Positions 5,738-9,635 of a DNA stretch of 9,635 nt are shown piece after piece. The position numbers and the translations under genes are program-made. A model generated the notes under the pieces. That model made no database searches. It was given only the letters and a program-made list of their open reading frames with translations, and was not told the DNA's origin. The DNA is from Actinomycetota bacterium (GTDB taxonomy: Bacteria > Actinomycetota > Thermoleophilia > Gaiellales > Gaiellaceae): the NCBI GenBank assembly GCA_003136795.1, contig PLDP01000237.1, positions 1 through 9,635 on the forward strand, read 5' to 3'. The first letter of the stretch is position 1. Each line of letters starts with the position of its first letter.

Positions 5738-7024
5738 ATGCCCGAGATTCTCACGTTCAAGGACGGGCGCGACGGCCAGAGCTTTGAGGCGCCGATCGAA
5801 GACGACTCGATCCGCGCGACAGCGCTGAAGCCGGCGGGCCTTGTCAGCTACGACCCGGCCTTCCTGAACACGGCGTCGGTCAGAAGCGCGATCACCTACA
5901 TCGACGGCGACGCCGGCATCCTCCGCTACCGCGGCTACCCGATCGAGCAGCTCGCCGAGAGTGCGACCTACCTCGAGGTCGCCTACCTCCTGATCCACGG
6001 TGAGCTGCCGACCCAGGAGCAGCTCGCGCACTGGGCGGACGACATCACCATGCACACGTTCCTGCACGAGAACGTGAAGCGCCTGATGGAAGGGTTCCGC
6101 TACGACGCGCACCCGATGGGGATGCTCGTCAGCGTCACTGCGGCGCTCTCGACCTTCTATCCCGAGGCCCAGGACGTCGACGACGAGACGATCCGCATGC
6201 AGCAGGTCGTGCGCCTGATCGCGAAGGTGCCGACGATCGCCGCGTGGTCGTACCGGCACTCGAAGGGGCTCCCGTACGTCTACCCCGACAACGATCTCGG
6301 CTTCGCCGCGAACTTCCTCTCGATGATGTTCCGCATGGGCGAGCCGCACTACCACGCGGACCCGGCGCTCGAGCGGGCGCTCGAGGTGCTCTTCATCCTC
6401 CACGCCGACCACGAGCAGAACTGCAGCGCGAACGTGATGCGCTCGATCGGCTCGTCGAAGGCCGATCCGTACGTCTCGCTTGCCGGCGCAGCCGCGGCGC
6501 TCTACGGCCCGCTGCACGGCGGCGCGAACGAAGCAGTGCTGCGCATGCTCGTCGAGATCGGCAGCGCCAAGAACGTTCCTGCGTTCATCGACCGCGTCAA
6601 GAGCGGCGAAGGCCGCCTGATGGGCTTCGGCCACCGCGTCTACAAGAACTACGACCCGCGGGCGCGGATCATCAAGCAGACCGCGGACGACGTCTTCGAG
6701 GTGACCGGCCGCAACAAGCTGCTCGACATCGCGCTCGAGCTCGAGAAGATCGCGCTCGAAGACGAGTACTTCGTCTCCCGCAAGCTCTATCCGAACGTCG
6801 ACTTCTACTCCGGGCTGATCTACCAGGCGCTCGGGCTGCCGACCGCGCTCTTCCCCGTGATGTTCGCGATCCCGCGGACGGCGGGCTGGCTCGCGCAGTG
6901 GCTCGAAGGCGTCCAGGATCCGGAGCAAAAGATCGCGCGTCCGCGCCAGATCTACACCGGCGCTGCGGAGCGGGACTTCGTGGCGATCGACAGCCGGAGG
7001 GCTACCGCCGCTTCCACCTCCTGA
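5738..7024 (+). CDS. gltA: Citrate synthase, GltA type
   Basis: Main TCA-cycle citrate synthase: oxaloacetate plus acetyl-CoA to citrate and CoA. Its 428 residues match the long GltA class (E. coli GltA is 427), which has an extra N-terminal beta domain (about 1-50, ending SYDPAFLNTASVRSAITYIDG) and is usually hexameric. Motifs: LRYRGYPIEQLAESATYLEVA (62-82), LHADHEQNCSANVMR with H222 and H225, YGPLHGGANEAVL with catalytic H260, MGFGHRVYKNYDPRA with H299, and NVDFYSGLIYQ with D355. Oxaloacetate-binding arginines are present in NYDPRA, AIPRTAGW (R380) and ARPRQIYTG. All catalytic residues are intact. It is clearly divergent from the two shorter citrate synthases upstream, so this is not a recent duplication. 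It has its own leader and strong ribosome-binding site, and is followed after 43 bp by pckA on the same strand. Allosteric NADH inhibition is known for some members of this class, but cannot be judged here. Confidence 0.96.
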   Translation: MPEILTFKDGRDGQSFEAPIEDDSIRATALKPAGLVSYDPAFLNTASVRSAITYIDGDAGILRYRGYPIEQLAESATYLEVAYLLIHGELPTQEQLAHWADDITMHTFLHENVKRLMEGFRYDAHPMGMLVSVTAALSTFYPEAQDVDDETIRMQQVVRLIAKVPTIAAWSYRHSKGLPYVYPDNDLGFAANFLSMMFRMGEPHYHADPALERALEVLFILHADHEQNCSANVMRSIGSSKADPYVSLAGAAAALYGPLHGGANEAVLRMLVEIGSAKNVPAFIDRVKSGEGRLMGFGHRVYKNYDPRARIIKQTADDVFEVTGRNKLLDIALELEKIALEDEYFVSRKLYPNVDFYSGLIYQALGLPTALFPVMFAIPRTAGWLAQWLEGVQDPEQKIARPRQIYTGAAERDFVAIDSRRATAASTS

Positions 7025-7052
7025 TCGAGGACGCCTCCCGGGTCCTCGGATC
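7023..7052 (+). terminator. Hairpin between gltA and pckA
   Basis: CGAGGAC (7026-7032) pairs with GTCCTCG (7042-7048) across a 9-nt loop. GAT (7023-7025) with ATC (7050-7052) extends the stem to 10 bp past one bulged G. It begins within the gltA stop codon and ends 15 nt before pckA. No U-tract follows. It could be a partial terminator lowering pckA expression relative to gltA, or an mRNA 3'-end stabiliser. Confidence 0.45.
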
Positions 7053-7067
7053 CGAAAAGTCCGTACC

Positions 7068-8681
7068 ATGCAGCCCCGGATGACCGCGATTGAGCTTCCC
7101 GGCCGTGTGGATCTCGCCGGGCACGGGATCGACGCCTCCGGCGCCGTTTACCGAAACCCGACCACGTCGCTGCTCTACACGCACGCTCTGCGGCGCGACG
7201 AGGGGAAGCTGGCGGAGGGCGGCCCGCTTGTCGTCGACACCGGGATTTTCACCGGCCGTTCGCCCAAGGACAAGTTCCTGGTCGACGAGCCGTCGTCCAC
7301 GGATCGCATCTGGTGGGGGGACGTCAACCAGAAGCTCTCCGAAGACCACTACGACGGCCTGCGCGAGAAGGTCGCGTCGCACCTCGCCTCGGCCGACGTG
7401 CTCTACGTCGTCGATGCGTGGGCCGGCGCCGACCCGGCGCACCGGCTCGGAGTGCGCGTCATCACCGCGCACCCGTACCACGCGCTCTTTGCGCGCACGA
7501 TGTTCATCGACCTGCACCACGAGGAGCAGGCGAACTTCACGCCGGAAGCAGTCGTGCTGCACACGCCCGACCTCGAGGCCGACCCGGCCGAGGACGGGAC
7601 GCGCACGGGCACGTTCGTCGTCCTGCACCCGGGGCGCTCCGAGTTGCTCGTCGGCGGCACGCACTACGCCGGCGAGATCAAGAAGTCGATCTTCACCGTG
7701 ATGAACGACCGGTTGCCGCTCGAGGGCATCTTCCCGATGCACTGCTCGGCGAACGTGGACGAGGACGGTCACGTCGCGGTCTTCTTCGGTCTGTCGGGCA
7801 CCGGCAAGACGACGCTGTCCGCGGACCCTGAGCGCTCGCTGATCGGCGACGACGAGCACGGCTGGGGCGACAGCGGCGTCTTCAACATCGAAGGCGGCTG
7901 CTACGCGAAGGTGATCCGCCTCTCACCGGTTGCGGAGCCCGAGATCTTCCGCACGACGCGCACGTTCGGCACGATCCTCGAGAATGTCACGATCGACGAG
8001 CTCGGGCACCTCGATCTCGACGACGACTCGAAGACCGAGAACACGCGCGCCGCCTACAAGCTCGAGCAGATCGGTCACGCGCTGCACGCGAAGCAGGCCG
8101 GCCACCCGAGCGCCGTGATCTTCCTGACCGCGGATGCGTTCGGGATCCTGCCGCCGATCGCGAAGCTCTCGCGCGAGCAGGCGCTCTACTATTTCCTCTC
8201 GGGCTTCACCGCGAAGCTCGCCGGCACGGAGATCGGCGTCACCGAGCCGCAGCCCACCTTCTCCACGTGCTTCGCACAGCCCTTCCTGACGCAGCCGCCC
8301 GCGGTGTACGCACGCATGCTCGGCGAGAAGCTCGACGACCACGCCGCCGACGTGTGGCTCGTGAACACGGGCTGGACCGGCGGCCCGTTCGGCGAGGGCC
8401 AGCGGATGCCGATCCAGGCGACGCGGACGATGCTGCGCGCGGCGCTCTCCGGCACGCTCGAGCACGCCGAGCTGCGCACGGACGAGGTGTTCGGCTTCCA
8501 GGTGCCGGTGCGGGTGCCCGGGGTCGACCCGAAGCTCCTCGACCCGCGTTCCACCTGGCGCGACTCGGAGCTCTACGACCGCAAGGCGCGTGATTTGGCC
8601 GCGTTGTTCGTGGACAACTTCGCCAAGCGGTTCGCCGGCGTCGACGAATCGATCCGAGCCGCAGGGCCGAAATCGGCCTGA
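7068..8681 (+). CDS. pckA: Phosphoenolpyruvate carboxykinase, ATP type
   Basis: Converts oxaloacetate and ATP to PEP, CO2 and ADP (first committed step of gluconeogenesis), in the cytoplasm. Its 537 residues match the ATP-dependent family (E. coli PckA 540). Motifs in order: [14 protein letters not shown] with R64 (substrate site), [12 protein letters not shown] with metal-binding K206, MHCSANV with H225, P-loop [11 protein letters not shown] (241-251, K247), LIGDDEHGW with D262 (kinase-2, metal), and [10 protein letters not shown] with R327. This is the full active-site set. The GTP-type enzyme shares little of this sequence and is excluded. The start is uncertain: ATG 7068 or ATG 7080 ([12 protein letters not shown]), neither with a clear Shine-Dalgarno; I keep the longer frame. 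It follows gltA by 43 bp with a hairpin between, and its stop overlaps a small ORF by 1 bp (TGATG). Placed with citrate synthase, it sits at the oxaloacetate branch point. Confidence 0.96.
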   Translation: MQPRMTAIELPGRVDLAGHGIDASGAVYRNPTTSLLYTHALRRDEGKLAEGGPLVVDTGIFTGRSPKDKFLVDEPSSTDRIWWGDVNQKLSEDHYDGLREKVASHLASADVLYVVDAWAGADPAHRLGVRVITAHPYHALFARTMFIDLHHEEQANFTPEAVVLHTPDLEADPAEDGTRTGTFVVLHPGRSELLVGGTHYAGEIKKSIFTVMNDRLPLEGIFPMHCSANVDEDGHVAVFFGLSGTGKTTLSADPERSLIGDDEHGWGDSGVFNIEGGCYAKVIRLSPVAEPEIFRTTRTFGTILENVTIDELGHLDLDDDSKTENTRAAYKLEQIGHALHAKQAGHPSAVIFLTADAFGILPPIAKLSREQALYYFLSGFTAKLAGTEIGVTEPQPTFSTCFAQPFLTQPPAVYARMLGEKLDDHAADVWLVNTGWTGGPFGEGQRMPIQATRTMLRAALSGTLEHAELRTDEVFGFQVPVRVPGVDPKLLDPRSTWRDSELYDRKARDLAALFVDNFAKRFAGVDESIRAAGPKSA

Positions 8682-8833
8682 TGCCGCGCCCGGTGATCTG
8701 GAAGCCGCGTTACGCGACCCGGCGCATGCGGGAGCGGGCGTGGGCCAAGGCCGACCTCGAGCGCGAGCGCACGGTGCGGGAAAACCCCGCCGCTCCGTCG
8801 CTTCTCGCCCGGCTGCGGCGCGTTCTTCGGTAG
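8681..8833 (+). CDS. Small basic ORF between pckA and sdhA (50 aa)
   Basis: Unrecognised 50-codon ORF: ATG CCG CGC... to TAG. It starts inside the pckA stop (TGATG), which permits translational re-initiation. The product begins [20 protein letters not shown] and ends [10 protein letters not shown]. It has 13 Arg and 2 Lys against 5 acidic residues (net about +10), a central amphipathic-looking charged helix (about 14-34), an NPAAPS break and a Leu/Arg C-terminal helix. There is no signal peptide, transmembrane span or cysteine motif, so it is not a membrane anchor of the SDH complex. It ends 11 bp before the sdhA start. Arg-rich ORFs arise by chance in GC-rich DNA, but the coupling and the fit to the gap favour a real gene. 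A nucleic-acid- or phosphate-binding role would be speculation. Confidence 0.45.
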   Translation: MPRPVIWKPRYATRRMRERAWAKADLERERTVRENPAAPSLLARLRRVLR

Positions 8834-8844
8834 CGTCCATCCAC

Positions 8845-9635
8845 GTGGAAGCGACCCACGACGTTCTTGTTGTCGGTGCCGGCTGTGCCGGGATGCGCGC
8901 GGCCATCGAGGCTCACGACGCAGGCGCCAACGTCGGGGTGATCTCCAAGCTGCACCCGACCCGCAGCCACTCCGGCGCGGCCGAGGGCGGAATCAACGCG
9001 GCACTCGGCAATACTGCGGAGGACTCGCCGGAGATCCACGCGTTCGACACGGTCAAGGGCTCGGACTACCTGGGCGACCAGGACGCGATCGAGATCTTCA
9101 CGCGCGAGGCGCCGGGCGACATCTACCAGCTGGAGCATTGGGGCGCGTTCTTCTCGCGGCGCGAGGACGGCAAGCTGGCGCAGCGCCCGTTCGGCGCCGC
9201 CGGCTCGCCGCGCACGGTGTTCGCGGCCGACATCACGGGTCACGTGCTGATCCAGGTGCTCTACGAGCAGCTCGTGAAGCGCGACATCACCGTGTACGAG
9301 GAGTACTTCGCCTGGAAGCTCGTCGAGAACGACGGGCGCTGCCAGGGCGTCATCTGCTGGGACCTCCTGAACGGCGGCGTCAAGACGGTAGGCGGAAAGA
9401 CCGTCGTACTGGCGACGGGCGGGCAGGGCCGCATCTATCGCACGACGACGAACGCCTACGCGTGCACCGGCGACGGCGCGGCGATGGCGCTGCGCCTGGG
9501 CCTGCCGCTCAAGGACATGGAGTTCATGCAGTTTCACCCGACGACGCTCTATCCGACGGGGATCCTGCTCACCGAGGGCTGCCGCGGCGAGGGCGCGTAC
9601 CTGATCAACAGCGAGGGCGAGCGCTTCATGAAGCG
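8845..9635 (+). CDS. sdhA: Succinate dehydrogenase / fumarate reductase flavoprotein subunit (3' truncated)
   Basis: FAD subunit oxidising succinate to fumarate (or the reverse), on the cytoplasmic face of the membrane with an iron-sulfur partner. 263 codons are present, less than half of the usual 570-650. [19 protein letters not shown] (5-23) is the GxGxxG Rossmann start. [18 protein letters not shown] (39-56) carries H42, the expected covalent FAD attachment residue. [18 protein letters not shown] (187-204) and [13 protein letters not shown] are further FAD contacts. [15 protein letters not shown] has substrate-site H231, and [15 protein letters not shown] has R247. L-aspartate oxidase shares the fold, but the [10 protein letters not shown] and [16 protein letters not shown] segments fit SdhA/FrdA. 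The start is GTG 8845; no ATG exists near it in frame and the Shine-Dalgarno is poor. TAGCGT at 8831-8836 could be a -10 for a near-leaderless message. No sdhC or sdhD precedes it, so the anchor and iron-sulfur genes must lie downstream or elsewhere. Confidence 0.94.
   Translation, partial: MEATHDVLVVGAGCAGMRAAIEAHDAGANVGVISKLHPTRSHSGAAEGGINAALGNTAEDSPEIHAFDTVKGSDYLGDQDAIEIFTREAPGDIYQLEHWGAFFSRREDGKLAQRPFGAAGSPRTVFAADITGHVLIQVLYEQLVKRDITVYEEYFAWKLVENDGRCQGVICWDLLNGGVKTVGGKTVVLATGGQGRIYRTTTNAYACTGDGAAMALRLGLPLKDMEFMQFHPTTLYPTGILLTEGCRGEGAYLINSEGERFMK

Noticed and set aside
5621..7069. Minus-strand open frame of 482 codons opposite gltA
   Set aside because: Repetitive Arg/Val/Glu composition, no domain, fully antisense to a gene with intact catalytic motifs.
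8776..8790. GCGGG-AAAAC-CCCGC hairpin as a terminator after pckA
   Set aside because: Only a 5-bp stem, inside the small ORF, with no U-tract and too far from the pckA stop.
7923..9537. Minus-strand open frames opposite pckA and sdhA
   Set aside because: No motifs and Arg/Ala-rich; the plus strand is clearly coding by family motifs.

Overview
The window is GC-rich, gene-dense bacterial DNA. Codon use is strongly biased to G/C in third positions, starts are often GTG, and genes overlap by 1, 4 or 26 bp. The proteins are a CitA-type citrate synthase, a GltA-type citrate synthase, an ATP-type PEP carboxykinase, an M29 aminopeptidase, and an SdhA with the [10 protein letters not shown] flavin motif. 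Together they suggest a high-GC actinobacterium, probably of a deep lineage such as Thermoleophilia. The lineage is inferred from memory, not from a search.

Layout. (1) Positions 1-2617, plus strand: a 5'-truncated CitA-like citrate synthase, a second complete citrate synthase, and a HEAT-repeat protein, joined by two 4-bp stop/start overlaps. (2) Positions 2619-4392, minus strand: two overlapping tyrosine recombinases, XerC-like then XerD-like. They converge on the HEAT gene with a 1-bp gap. (3) Positions 4393-4430: a 38-bp divergent promoter region. (4) Positions 4431-5624, plus strand: an M29 metallo-aminopeptidase ending in a strong hairpin. (5) Positions 5738-7024: a third, GltA-type citrate synthase with a strong Shine-Dalgarno and a leader holding a dyad and a direct repeat. 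(6) Positions 7068-8681: ATP-dependent PEP carboxykinase, then a 50-codon basic small ORF (8681-8833), then the first 263 codons of a succinate dehydrogenase/fumarate reductase flavoprotein, cut by the window end.

The metabolic genes centre on oxaloacetate. Citrate synthases draw it into the TCA cycle, PEP carboxykinase diverts it to PEP, and SdhA feeds it from succinate through fumarate and malate. The recombinases are probably the chromosome-dimer-resolution pair rather than part of a mobile element, since no terminal repeats or cargo genes are visible.

No clearly new defence or mobile system was found. The unusual points are: three different citrate synthases within 7 kb, two of them translationally coupled, one of these with Glu in place of the catalytic Asp; a HEAT-repeat protein coupled to them; overlapping XerC/XerD-like genes, one with a 13-residue internal deletion; and a basic small ORF between pckA and sdhA. 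There is no gene-free stretch over 300 bp.
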